Below are positions 44,101 to 55,029 of a stretch of DNA of 64,000 bases, piece by piece. The notes under the pieces were generated by a model. The model saw nothing but the letters and a program-made list of their open reading frames with translations, made no database searches and was not told the origin of the DNA. This DNA is from Apostichopus japonicus. Its lineage: Eukaryota > Echinodermata > Holothuroidea > Aspidochirotida > Stichopodidae. The stretch covers positions 616,001 through 680,000 of the forward strand of contig NC_092573.1 of assembly GCF_037975245.1 (NCBI RefSeq), written 5' to 3'. Each line of letters starts with the position of its first letter. Position 1 is the first letter of the stretch. A program made the position numbers and the translations under genes.

Positions 44101-45502
44101 AAGTGACTTTTTGCTACATGAATACAAGAAGAAACTTTCAATACACTTACAATGTTTGCAACTTAAGTATTGTAAAAAATATATAGTTTCAACGATGACT
44201 GAGGTCAATACTCAAGTGGTACAAGGACTTATGTTGTTTTGTTTTCTTTTTTCAGTGTGGAGTTTGTGAATGAGAAGTGTGATTCTTAAATACAATATGT
44301 TTGTTATGTAGTCCATAAGCAAGTTTTCCTTAACAAATGTGTGCGTTGATATATTACTGCACATCCTTGGATTGCCCTCATACCAACTGAGTTTGACCTC
44401 TGACATACAGTGTCTGCCGGTCATTCCTACCTTAGATTTCTCTTTCAGTCGGATTCTTTTGAGTTGCTTCTCAGCTCTTCTTCTCTCTCTTTTCTTTTCT
44501 ACGCCAGTTTTCTGTGTCTTATCTTTCCTTGTCACTTGCACACTATTAGATTCATTGTGTTGAGATGAGTTTGATTTCTGATTGGATTGGCAATCTTTAC
44601 TAACATGTCCTTGTTGGTGACACTTATGGCACGTCTGTCATGGAAGATAGGAACAAAAAATAAAATACTGATATCGAGTAAGTCATTTAGCAGTATCTGT
44701 GCGACATTTTAAAGAACTCATCTACAGTAATACAATTACAGCTTTAAATTGAAAAGGAAGCATTTCCCCTCTGCATGGTGTAGGTGATATGATATAAAGG
44801 AACATTTTCAAAAATAGGTCTTTGGCATTTTTTTAATGTGGGGGGCGGGAGGAGGGAGGTGGCATTTATGAATGATTCTAGACACTGGTCATGAGTTTGT
44901 GTTCCACCTTTTCTCATTTTGCGATAATTAATGCAACCATCATAACTGCCAACTGTCTATTATGAGAAGTAATGATAATTCTGTGAAAGTGAAACACAAT
45001 AATCCTACAAGTTCTGTTGGTAGGACACCACTGCAGAAATGACAGCACTGAGTCTAGTCAGCAATTGTTAATACGAATTTCACGGTAACATGTATTTTTG
45101 GCAATTATAAATGTTTGTAACAAGATTGTAGGATGCATTTAATTTCTTTTGGACTCAGCTGCAATATCATCTAGAGCAACTAGGCAAAGTTTGGAGCAGT
45201 GTCAAAGTACACTACAAGTAACCACTTCAGTGTGCTTATAATGCTGTACTCATGCCTATACTCAGTATGTACAATAGTTGAGTTTGAAAATGACACATCC
45301 TATGTATAATTGATGTAAACTCTTGTGAAGTTGTTGGTCATATTGCAAAATTGAGAAAAATAATTTTGCCAAATAAAATACATGTATGGCAAAATCTATT
45401 TAGTCATTACTGTACCTGCCAACCTCTTTTGAGTTCTGCCCAGGAAGATGCCTCATGTGGTTTCTTAGTGGTGATGATACCACTTCTTGCAAATCTTGTC
45501 AT
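40987..45502 (-). CDS. ZCCHC9: Zinc-knuckle protein, ZCCHC9-like, complete five-exon model
   Basis: Exons in transcript order: 45502-45416, 44634-44431, 43595-43367, 42183-42028, 41126-40987. All borders are AG/GT with matching phases. The product is 270 residues, close to the 271 of human ZCCHC9. It starts MTRFARSGIITTKKPHEASS WAELKRG, like human MTRWARVS...TSWEDMKKG, and ends KKTKIVVF, like KTKIPKVVNF. The segment CPDNPRSIYPRGGCCKDCGS VEH closely follows human CPDNPKGLYADGGGCKLCGS VEH. Six C-x2-C-x4-H-x4-C knuckles are present where the human protein has four. The family is nuclear/nucleolar and RNA-associated. A basic stretch (KKRERRRAEKQLKRIRLKEK) probably gives nuclear targeting. The gene is tail-to-tail with SHC. 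Confidence 0.92.
41127..42027. other. ZCCHC9 intron 4
   Basis: Contains a decayed copy of the hammerhead-like repeat (41655-41830). The plus-strand frame 41284-41571 has no support. Confidence 0.7.
41655..41830 (-). repeat. Decayed copy of the hammerhead-like repeat family
   Basis: The minus strand reads TTTGTCCCTTCTGTTACTGTAA, CAGCCTCTGAAAAAGATACTG, CTAGGATCGAAAAAGGCC, CTTACTTTTACACATTCTC. It is clearly homologous to 5162-5278 and 55030-55211. The CTGAAGA core has become CTGAAAA and GAAACGTC has become GAAAAAGG, so it cannot be an active ribozyme. Confidence 0.65.
42028..42183 (-). CDS. ZCCHC9: ZCCHC9 exon 4: knuckles 5 and 6
   Basis: 156 nt, acceptor CCCTATTTCAG and donor GTAAGG. It encodes DLSCPLCHERGHQVKGCPDN, PRSIYPRGGCCKDCGSVEHK, TKLCPTKLSIQ. 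The knuckles are CPLCHERGHQVKGC and CKDCGSVEHKTKLC. This is the most conserved part of ZCCHC9. Confidence 0.95.
42184..43366. other. ZCCHC9 intron 3, containing a decayed knuckle exon
   Basis: Positions 43210-43345 are homologous to exon 3 (separate entry). The rest is AT-rich, with a T-rich run near 42700. Confidence 0.8.
43210..43345 (-). pseudogene. Decayed duplicate of ZCCHC9 zinc-knuckle exon 3
   Basis: On the minus strand GAGCTTGCAGT-CATTCGGCTCTACTGATC aligns with exon 3 (GAGCTTGCAGTCGATGCGGC, TCTACCGATC). It reads TETSLGACSTFGSTDRVA and then a TAG stop, against TETKFGACSRCGSTDHVASE in the exon. One Cys and the His of the knuckle are lost. Weaker similarity continues into the next knuckle (GCATGAGGACGCACAAATG). 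It is not expected to be translated. Confidence 0.75.
43367..43595 (-). CDS. ZCCHC9: ZCCHC9 exon 3: knuckles 2-4
   Basis: 229 nt, acceptor TTTGTCTGGACAG and donor GTAGGT. The knuckles are CEFCSEQGHPASEC, CSRCGSTDHVASEC and CTRCKQEGHNEEDC, followed by an acidic tail SSDNDDDEDS. GACSRCGSTDH matches human GICYRCGSTEH. It ends in phase 1. Confidence 0.94.
43596..44430. other. ZCCHC9 intron 2
   Basis: AT-rich with a few TACAGTA words. No other exon was seen. Confidence 0.7.
44431..44634 (-). CDS. ZCCHC9: ZCCHC9 exon 2: knuckle 1 and basic region
   Basis: 204 nt, phase 0 at both ends, acceptor TCTTCCATGACAG and donor GTAGGA. It encodes TCHKCHQQGHVSKDCQSNQK, a Ser/Asn linker, and KKRERRRAEKQLKRIRLKEK. 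A knuckle this close to the N terminus, before the basic region, is not present in human ZCCHC9. The exon may be lineage-specific. Confidence 0.88.
44635..45415. other. ZCCHC9 intron 1
   Basis: AT-rich with a G-rich tract (44839-44862). No additional exon was seen. Confidence 0.7.
45416..45502 (-). CDS. ZCCHC9: ZCCHC9 exon 1 with the start codon
   Basis: 87 nt from ATG at 45502 to the donor GTACAG. It encodes MTRFARSGIITTKKPHEASS and WAELKRGWQ. The MTRFAR start and the SW-(E/D)-KRG block match human MTRWAR and SWEDMKKG. An A lies at -3 (AAGATGA). Confidence 0.92.
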
Positions 45503-46074
45503 CTTTAAACAAGAACCGATTAAAACATTTAGTTATCTGTAGTTACAGTATAAGTTGTAACTCATTTGATTGTGATCCAATATTCAATTTGATAATTTTG
45601 TTCTAGTAATTAGGGGAAAACTAGTTATTCTTTACAAATTCAGCAGAGAATTTCTTTTGCATTCCATAATGGGTCATTGGAAAGGTAATTATTTTAATCA
45701 CTTGCAATTTGATTATTATTACAACAGTTTATACAACACATGTTAGGCTATATACTATTGCAAGAGTTGTTGCTACAGAAAGTCTGTGCTCCTTATCCCA
45801 GACAGCAATACCTAATTTAAAGCCTCATACTGTATCTACAGTACATACAGTACAGTACAGTAGGTTACCAATGAACAGTTTAAGTTAAAGATAGCTGGAG
45901 AATGATGTGGAAATTCATCAACTAGCAAACTTAAACATATAATGAACATCACAAATTATTTTGCACATAACAAAGCCAAATTTAGCTGCTAATGCTTTTG
46001 TGTTAAAACTAAGTTTGGCCTATTTTATTAACTCTAACAGCATTGATGATCATGTACTTTGATGATGATGTACA
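45503..46074 (-). promoter_or_regulatory. Presumed ZCCHC9 5' flank
   Basis: Upstream of the start codon. No TATA box or clear initiator can be singled out. Dense TACAGTA words occur at 45835-45865. Confidence 0.25.
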
Positions 46075-46392
46075 TTACTGATGTTCATGTAAGTGCAACA
46101 TTTCCAAAATATTGGTGAAAACATATAAGAAACTCATCGCTTCGAAATTTCTAACTGCGGAGGTCCGAAAACCTAAATACAAGCCCGTAGGAATCACAGC
46201 TTTCGGCACGTCAGCTGTACAACACAAGATGCCGTACACAGTGGGAAGTTTCTCGCTGAAGTAGTGCTCGTGGTAAAGCATACGCACAATGAATTCGCAA
46301 CAGTTTCTAGAACCCATCGAACTGCTTAAGACCGATTCAGGTAATGAGAAAATAAAGTAATTTAAATTTAAGATAGGCAAAACAATGCACAC
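46075..46392. other. CpG-containing block open on both strands
   Basis: About 46130-46330 is higher in GC and CpG than its surroundings. The minus strand is open for 105 codons (ending EMLHLHEHQ). A plus frame of about 45 codons reads KFLTAEVRKPKYKPVGITAF and stops at SFSLK. I recognise neither. It could be a coding exon of an unidentified gene, a 5' UTR/promoter island of ZCCHC9, or a decayed gene. Confidence 0.3.
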
Positions 46393-46687
46393 TTGATCAA
46401 AAGGATATTTATTACCGTTCCAAGAAGATTAGTGTACCGAGAGCACAATCATTAAGAGGTATGTATGTTTAACTGTGACTGTTTCGTGGATGGGGTAGCA
46501 TGAAACTAAACTGTAAGCATGTATAACGTCAATGGGTGTTAGTCACTGTTGTAATGGAAGTAAATATATATACGAAATTTATCAGCAAGCCAAATGCATG
46601 GGCCGCATAATCAATGATTTAATGTCTCTGGTTGGCTGTTAAGTCATAACATATTGACCTCTACGCATTATGTATTTTGTATTTTTT

Positions 46688-46921
46688 AATCCTCCTGCAA
46701 GCAGGAACTCGCGAAGAAGCCATCATAGGCTTGGTATCAAAGCCGCAAGCTGACCGAAGTCAGTCTCCTAGAATAGATTCATATTTTAATGTCCATGACT
46801 ATGAATCATGTCAATTGTCAACAACTCTGTAACTGGACGACATTCATTAATCTTGGAGTGACTCGAACTGGGGACCTTATGATTGAAAGGCACCTGCGTT
46901 AACCACTGAGCTAACACTCCC
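46688..46921 (-). mobile_element. tRNA-derived SINE, copy A
   Basis: On the minus strand the head reads GGAGTGTTAGCTCAGTGGTT, AACGCAGGTGCC, then CCCAGTTCGAGTCACTCC. These are a pol III A box (TAGCTCAGTGG, 46903-46913) and B box (GTTCGAGTC, about 46858-46868) with tRNA-like spacing. The body continues leftward to GCTTGCAGGAGG and an AT-rich tail near 46680. Confidence 0.85.
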
Positions 46922-48217
46922 TTTATGAGATTGTCGACGCCTAGAGGAATCAAGTAGTAAGAATATTGTAGTTTGCCTCGGCAGTGACCAGCTGTGTAGG
47001 CTGTCCAAAACTGTTTCGTTATAATTCCAGTCAATTATTGGACTAACTTTCCAGAATGTGTGCGATTAGAAGAAATCACTGGATAATATGACACAAGATT
47101 TTCTTTTCGTGGATGATGCGTCATTCATGCTTGATGATCTCAGTATTCTAAGCAATCTCCAATATACAGGGGTCACCATAGGCGTAGGAGGCGGTGGCTG
47201 GGGGGCTGCAGCCCCCCCCCAACTAAAGTTGTTTGTGAAATTCGGGCAATATGCTGAGAATTTTTCGGGCACCTACTGAAAGAAGAATTATTTGCAATGT
47301 GTTTTTCAGTGGTTGAACTTAAATATTATTATCATTATTGTTGTAACGACTTCCCCAATAATTATAACCAATACCGGTATGGAAAGGTAATAACACCCAA
47401 AATGATTGTATGTTATTGGCATGTGATGTAATAACAGTTGAATGAATGCCTAAATGATATGCACATCGACATGTTGGACGCGCGAAAAATTTTGGTTATA
47501 TTTTTCGGGCAAGTCGTTACAGCTCCCCCCCCCCCCCCCCGCCAAATCAAATTAGGGGGTCACGACTGGATGTAACCATAATAATAACACCTTTTTTTCT
47601 TCAATTTTGTTTGACTTGCCTTTCATTTCTTTCAAATTTGATCAGTCTTAAGTCAACTTAAGACTAATCAAATTTCGAAGTAATTAAAGGTCATGACATT
47701 CACTGACGAATTGTCAGTTATTTCTATTTATGTCCCGTTCAGCATAGATATAGTACGTTGACCAAGCTCGCAAAAAAAGTGTGTGTGCTATAACTGCTAT
47801 TGATCGGACGTGATGAGTTTCAGAACTTTACTCGAAGTATCCAAAATGTCAGGTTTTCTGCTTTGAAAAGGTGACAACGTCACCGGCAAGCAAACAAAAC
47901 ATAAGTTCTTAAGTTTCATAGGTCAAATTATGTTTAACGTAACATTATTATAATATCAGGAAGTAGTTGAAAATCGTTCCGTCTCCGCTTTCTTTGTCGC
48001 CGGATAATCTTATTCAAAAGTTAAGAGTTTAAATGTCAAGACTCCGTTTATAGGCACTGCCTAACCGGAGGCTGTCATACGTATGATATAACAATTAGTA
48101 ATGCATTTTCGCCTTTAAGGTTAACCATTTTTTGGGGAGGGGGGGGGGGGTCAACTGAAGTGATTTTTCTGCACGTTGCATGTTGTTAACTGTAGCCATT
48201 TTTTGCGGTTTCCTTTA
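46922..48217. other. Unassigned non-coding stretch
   Basis: Contains a GGCGTAGGAGGCGGTGGCTG-type G/C-run fragment (47178-47235), which resembles the end of the hAT-like family at 36112. A poly-C run (47525-47540), a short palindrome TTAAGTCAACTTAA (47650-47663) and a poly-G run (48134-48150) follow. Confidence 0.5.
47178..47240. repeat. Fragment of a GGCGTAGGA repeat
   Basis: GGCGTAGGAGGCGGTGGCTG followed by GGGGGGCTGCAGCCCCCC resembles the terminal region of the MITE at 36112-36476. No matching second terminus was identified. Confidence 0.5.
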
Positions 48218-48621
48218 AATAAAGGGAGTGAAGACTCGCGCACAAAGAAACGTCTGATGCCGGTAATCTGACCTAATTTTGAATGAGGTGTAACAGAATT
48301 GTTAGAGACCACCGTCGATCCCAGAAAATACACACACAGCTTGCTACCGTCTGTAATTAGACACTAGTGTACAGTCAATACATGCAGCTACGGTCAATAT
48401 ACCCACAACGTTTACAGCGTAAAAAGCAATGATGGACATCTCAGCAGGGAGTTGTAATGGGATTCCATGATCTCAAGTCCAGATAAAAGATAACAAGGTA
48501 TCACGTTTCATTACTGTCTGTATACTGTAGCGACAAGAAGAAAACTTGCAAGCAACAGAAAGTTAACTTTTTTCAGAGGGCGGCACGCGGTTTGGGGCAA
48601 GTCTTCAATGCCTTTAATGCT
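48218..48621. repeat. Dispersed 0.4-kb repeat, copy 1
   Basis: AAGGGAGTGAAGACTCGCGC, AATGCCGGTAATCTGACC-like words and GTTTGGGGCAAGTCTTCAAT are shared with 49406-49775, in the same order and orientation, with moderate divergence. The class is unknown. Confidence 0.9.
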
Positions 48622-49405
48622 GAAAAGTGTGAAATAAACTAATGTTGATGTAAAAATCAGGGGGATTTGAGATGATTATAGGCACGTTCGAATTTTTTTT
48701 TGAAACTGATGATCATATAACGAGAATCTATAGTTGCTTCTAAGTACCGTATATTTGCTAAATTTCACATCCGTTAGCTCAAAATCGGGAAACTGTTTTG
48801 ATGGGTAAACTTACAAATATAATATATTTCCATGATAGTACAGGCCACCAACTGTCCGGGTGACATGCTATAAATAATTACCAACTTTTATCTACCTAAG
48901 TGGTTCATATAAGAAGATAATTGCAAAACAATATTGATAGTTTGAGCTTAGTTTGTTGTATGAATATATACAGTTAAATTTATCACATTAAAGCAAATGG
49001 CAGAGTGTGCATGTTTGCTCGTCATAATCAAAGTTTTTCTTCTTCGCTTATAGCTCTATAGATCCTTTGCTTCCGAGTATCATAGATGAGTCAGCTTTCC
49101 ATCATGACTGTTATCAGATTTCTATTGATCATGATTAATGCTCTCTGAACACCACCACCCCCCCCCCCTCAACCCTCCTCTGGAATTACCAAACTTTCCC
49201 TTTCAAACTTGTTGGCACACATATACTGTCAAACAGAGAAAATATGCTAGAAATTACTTCATCCGCCCTAATAGCATTTTTGCTCAGTAACTCGATACGA
49301 CACTTTTAAAAAAAATCCCAGTCTATAGCACCATTTTGTATCTAATTACCCTCCACTTAACAAAACTTTCACATATTCCCTAAGGGGCGGTATCCCCTGG
49401 ATGAC
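48622..49405. other. Sequence between the two dispersed repeat copies
   Basis: AT-rich with a C-rich run (49150-49170). No gene was seen. Confidence 0.6.
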
Positions 49406-49775
49406 TTAAAGGGAGTGAAGACTCGCGCACAAAGAAACGTCTAATGCCGGTAATCTGACCTAGTTTCGAATGAGGTGCAACAAAAATGTTAGACATCACC
49501 ATCGATCCCAGAAAATACATACACAGCTTGCTACCGTCGGTAATTAGACACTAGTGGACAGTCAATACACGCAACTACGGTCAATACCCACAACACAGTG
49601 TACATAGCAGCGATGGACATCTCAGGTCCAGATAAAAGATAACAAGGTATCACGTTCTATTACTGTCTGAATAGTGTAGGGACAAGAAAAAACTTCACTT
49701 GCAAGCAACGGAAAGTTAACTTTTTTTTTCAGAGAGCGGCACGTGGTTTGGGGCAAGTCTTCAATGCCTGTAACA
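49406..49775. repeat. Dispersed 0.4-kb repeat, copy 2
   Basis: Direct copy of 48218-48621, about 1.19 kb downstream. It lacks the segment GGGAGTTGTAATGGGATTCC and carries small indels. It may represent a duplicated block or two insertions of one family. Confidence 0.9.
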
Positions 49776-52700
49776 TCGAATCCCCTCCACCAGACCGAGC
49801 CTCGTCGGTACCTACGTTATACAATGCAACTCCACCACCCTCCACCAATTAATGTAAACTTCGCTCTGCTTCATTTCAATTCATACAACAATGGCAACAA
49901 ATTGACAGTGCGTAAAACACGTTGTTCCCGGGCATGGATGATAGTCTATCCTACGCAGGTGTTCCTCTCTTGTGCCAGACCCCTTCACCGTTCATTGCTT
50001 AGAATAGTGTGTCTACGCCATTCTATAATTTCATCATGTAGCATTATAACATGATATTATGCTCTCTAATGCCTTCCGCCACGAACGTACATCCAGGAGT
50101 TGAGCCGATATGTGAAGCAGGCCAGCAGGAAATACTGCGATGAGTCATAAATTATTTGACCAATTTGAGTTATGCAAATTAATATAGCTATTTCACTGAG
50201 TTTCTCGTCATGCATTATCCTTCTGGTATTTTCCCTTCTCCAAAACAATATGCAATTATGTGATAAATGGAGGCTTTTAATGTTATTTCACCACGAATTA
50301 AATTACTGCATCGTAAAAGATAACTCCAAACGTGCGCTGTGTTTGGATTAAATTTTATGATCAGTAACCACTTAGGCATTCGGAAAGTCGATCGCCAAAG
50401 TTTGAATCTAGCATTACTTGTTTGACGAAAACTGGCCACTAATTCAAGAGGCACAACTTACTTCCTGGTTGTCAGCTAATCCTCGCTCATGCACCGATAA
50501 ATTCTGGAAAATAGCGAATTCTAGTGTTCCTTTAACTTCAGATTTTACTCTATCGTCGAAAGCAGAAGACTACTTGTGCAACAAAGAATCTGCCACTTGC
50601 TTGACGTGAATTTCATGGTTGTGATGTTTTATGTTTTCATTAGGTCCAGGTAGGGAAAGGTAATGTTCCCAAGCAATCACATTTGCTTTATTACTAATAC
50701 TAGTAGGCCTAACCTTCTGTCAAATACCGTAGGTTAGGCATATACGATAGAATCTCAATTTCATTAATATAAGCATAGCCATTACACTACAAATGACACA
50801 TGAGGTTGAGAGAAGATAAGGTTTAAGTAACAATAGGCCAGTGCAGGCATAGGCAAAACAGACCACTAATTAACTAAAACTTCCTTTTGTGTGATCATAC
50901 AGTAGGCCTAGTAACACTAACACTAACAACAGTTACCACTCAATTTTGTTTGATATCAGTATCTCCAAATAATAATGACTAAATTTATATAACCCCTGAT
51001 CCAGAAAAATCTGCCCTAGCACTTAACAAACCAAAGAAGAAGAATAAAAAATACAAACAAATGTACAACAAACAAAAATTAATTATTGAAATGTGAATTG
51101 AAAAAGGTAAGTCTTAAGTTGTCTTTTAAAAGAGTCAACTGATGGGAACTTTTTTAGATTAATGGGTGGTGAGTTCCAGACTTTTTGCACCGATGAAGAG
51201 GAGGAATTATTTCCATAATGGATATTTTTAAGAAGACTGCAAGGCTGTTGAAATTCAGATTCTATTTTTTGCTGAGTACACTGGCAAGTTAAATCACTCT
51301 ATGGAAGGCATTTTCTTCAAGTAACAATATGTACTGAAAGTCCATGCACTTAGTGCCATGCTTTGAACTTTCAATTTTGAGCTAATGTGGATAGTTGTTT
51401 TAAGGAAGGAGAATGACAAGAATGTTTTATTTATTTGCTGCCTTTTATTAGTGAATCAGTTTTGTTAAAGGTGGTCTATAGGCCCATATCTCAGAGTACA
51501 ACATGTTTCTTAGCATCATAAAGAAAATAACAAAGCCCTTTTATAATACTAGATAACTGTTCTTATAAATATCCAGTAAATCTGGTGTCCTCAGGAATTA
51601 CAAGTTTCATCTTGAGCTAAGATTTGAGGTGGATATGCCAGGATTACAGCAACTAGCTGGATTCTTTTGGGGAAGTTAACAAACTCACGCTAAGATAAAG
51701 TCATAATATTGTTCAAATATCATCGATATTGGCAAAATTTGAACAATATTGTTCAGTAACCCATAAAGGTATGTACAGTATTTAGGTGATTGCTCTAAGG
51801 TATGAACTCATAATGGATGACTGTCAGCTTCCAAGTAATTTTTGATCTGTCCTAAACTGTTGAAGGACAGACATTATACATTTCCTATTTGTAATCAATA
51901 AGTATGTTGTTATTTTTGTTTGTTTAAATTGTAAATAATTGCCATACCATATATTGATCACTGATCAGCATAATTTGCAATATGTTACTGAAATGCAAAC
52001 TGCACTTAACTTTCTTGTCTTTAAGTGGTTTGTATTAATTATATGACAATATTAATTGTTTTGCATCAAGTCATCCAAATTTTGTTTGCAAGGTCATATG
52101 GTGTAAATTGTAGATTGTATGTTGGCACTTTGGTTGTAGTGAGCCACATTGATCAAGGTAAGCATTACTAGTTTAAGTACTTAAGCCCAGCATTGCAACA
52201 TATAGCAGATCTACGTCAAAGCAACAAGTATGCCTAGACTGATTGCCATATTATATAGTTCCTATTGCCATGTACTATTCAGCATGTGAATGATCACCTG
52301 CTGTTTCCATCATATCGGAATGAACAGAAATACCTGATGGGGTGTAGAAGTGATTGTACATGTACATGAGGAAACACTTGAGTAGCAATGGTGTATCACT
52401 GGTGTTTACCGGGTGCACTAGGTTTGCACACATTGTATGCCTTTGACAGTAATATGCAAACCAGCACTGTTAATTTGAGGTGCTGAAGAGGCAAGGTATA
52501 TAAACTGGAGTCCATCATCAAAAGGAGAAGACATGGTTTTAACTGTGGTTAATCGATCATCAATTATCACATGGATAAGGTCTTTAAAATGAAAACTGTT
52601 GGCTCCCTTGCCATTACTTAACTGTAGTCGTCTGCCATTGTTACCGTGGTAACACTAACATGTACAGAAGAGATAAGGTGTGGTAGAAGCAAGCATTAAT

Positions 52701-53289
52701 TCCTTATCAATTTTTGCTAAAATGCTTGACAAAGGTAATTACAATAATGTATGGCACCATGTTTTATTTTGCTCAAACGCACGATAAGTTATATCAGTTG
52801 TACACTTGTTGACGTCAAAATAAGTTTGTTTCTTTCACTTTAATATGGAAATAAGCTGTCCTGATGATCCTCTGGGGAGTGTTATTGGAGTGTCATAGAA
52901 GAGTTTTACATCTATAGGGATATGACTGAATGATGAATGTTAACCCCTCAAGTACCTAATACTGTATGATAATGAAACTGTTCATTCCCTTTTTGCATTT
53001 CCTTCTTCAAGAGATATATACTGTAGGTTGGAGAGGACAATCATGCCCAAGTTACACAATACTGTACACACTGATTCTACTGACTACAGTAGGAGGTCAC
53101 CTTACATAGGAGACTTCACATTGAGTAATTCCTGTTTAAGAGAGATATTGCTTTTTAAAACGTTAACAGTTAAATTTTCACATAGTTGGTGAAAACTTCT
53201 TTTGTTAGTATGTTTATCAAGAAGAAAATGAATTTTATAAGTGTTTGTGCAACTTTGAGTGTACAATTATGGATTTTAATGAAAAGCTG
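49776..53289. other. Unassigned non-coding stretch
   Basis: No confident exon. The frame 50418-50609 (from a TTG, after an in-frame TAG at 50409) reads FDENWPLIQEAQLTSWLSAN with no recognised family. Positions 51100-51300, with GGTGGTGAGTTCCAGACTTT, resemble a dispersed retroelement tail, at low certainty. Confidence 0.4.
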
Positions 53290-53489
53290 AATGAATTAAT
53301 ATCAAACAATAGGGATTGTTTCTGAACACATGCAGTTCCTATTGTGTGGAACTGTGGAGCACAATAGACTATGAAAAGCTGCAGCAGCTTCAATGATCAT
53401 ACTCAGGTAGGATGAATTAATATCAAACAATAGGGATTGTCTCTGAATACCTGCAGTTCCTATTGTGTGAAACTGTGGAGCACAATATA
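53290..53489. repeat. Direct duplication of about 78 bp, period 121 bp
   Basis: GAATTAATATCAAACAATAG through GAACTGTGGAGCACAATA occurs at 53293 and 53414 with a few substitutions. Confidence 0.9.
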
Positions 53490-54700
53490 TTTAAATGTCC
53501 TACTGTATGCAGCCTGGATGTAGGATGCTGCAGTCCCCTTATCAACCAACTTAAATTGACAAAGTGCCCTAAGGTCAAATGGGCAGCTAAAACAAGCTCT
53601 CCAATATGAACAGTGTAAACCTTATTCGAAGGCCCATGGAGAAAGATTGTGAGCGTCTCAGGCGTATGGAGAACGCCTGCTGCGAGGAGTCGCATTGCAA
53701 CAACACACACACATAAACTGTGATTCATATCCTGTTGTACTGAAGGGTTTATCTGGCTAATTAATAAATAATTTACCGAGGCTAAGAAACTTAATTAGGA
53801 ACATTATTAGTATAGTTAGCAAGAAGACCTTACATGGTTTGGATTTCCAAATAACTTTGTGAAATTATTGTCATATTCCCTGTGATGGCTCTTCCCTGTA
53901 ATTGACTTTTATTCTGTCCTGCATTCCATCGCATGGATATATTCTTCTTGGATAGTTTAAACCTACAGTATAAGAAAAATCTGTACAAATTCATTATACA
54001 GTTCAGTTACAGTTCAAAACTTTCAAAATTTCTTTTCCTTGTGTTATAATTTCCACAGTACAGTATTGCAAGGTTTGTAAACAGAGTAGTCTTCCTTTCA
54101 GAGATAAACCACACTACAGTGCATGTTTCATGGAACCTCTGTTGTAAACTTGCAGTAAATTCCTGATTTAAGAGATCAAATATCAGAACTATGTACTTTA
54201 AGAAATATTCCAACCTTTGCTGGTACTTGGCGAAGATGTAGTCTGTCGTAATTTTTATGCCCCTTAATATCCAGTACGAAACAGACAAAAGCATGAAAGT
54301 GTTATCTTATTAAAAGGAAGATACTGGTTGTGAAACATATATTACTGTTCGCAGATCTACAAAACTTACGTTTATACAACAAGTAGGTGAAATGATAGTC
54401 TTAGATGCGATTCACTGGCATAAAAAGACAGAGATAATTGTCAATGCCTGTCGCGGGATATTAATGTCCTGACAAACCCATTGATTGCTTCGTGACGCAG
54501 GGATTCTAAGTCGCTCAACTTTGTAATATCCAATAAATCATCTGTTCATCTGTATCGGAGGGGAGCAGTGTGTAACCTGCCTCTCACTACTGCAGCATGG
54601 TTATCATCTAATATCAAACGTTATCATCTCTACAGCAATAGTAAGTTTGCTTCACTCCTGTCTCACCTGTTACCTTTAAACTTATGCAGCTTGGTCTCCA
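53490..54700. other. Unassigned stretch
   Basis: A 101-codon minus-strand frame (53728-53423) starts with a hydrophobic stretch (LCVCVVAMRLLAAGVL) but shows no recognised domain. Part of it overlaps the duplicated repeat, so it is not called as a gene. Confidence 0.4.
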
Positions 54701-54704
54701 GCTC

Positions 54705-55012
54705 AGGCACCAAGAATTGCTACCGGCACCAAGAATGAATTTGATCCCATCAATATCGTATATATATACTGTACCAGTCAATCAATACCCAGTTACCTCA
54801 AACATCGCTACAACCCAAGCTGAAGAGTATTATGAAGGGTTATGCAGGAATGGTATTCAGGCATCAGAATTGCTACGGGCACCAAGAATGAATTTGAACC
54901 CATCAATTATTTTGTATTTATATACCAGTCAATCAATTCCCAGTTACCTCAAAACATCGCTATAACCAGAGCTGAAGAGTAGGATGAAAGGCTATGTACT
55001 GGAATGGTATTC
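54705..55012. repeat. Tandem duplication, about 152-bp unit
   Basis: AGAATTGCTAC(C/G)GGCACCAAG through GCTGAAGAGTA and GGAATGGTATTCAG repeats once. The copies start near 54712 and 54865. Confidence 0.9.
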
Positions 55013-55029
55013 AGATATCTTTCCAAGAA

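Noticed and set aside
45351-45542. 63-codon plus-strand ORF
   Set aside because: Antisense shadow of ZCCHC9 exon 1.
53423-53728. 101-codon minus-strand ORF with a hydrophobic N terminus
   Set aside because: It resembles a signal peptide, but the ORF overlaps a duplicated repeat and has no homology or splice support.
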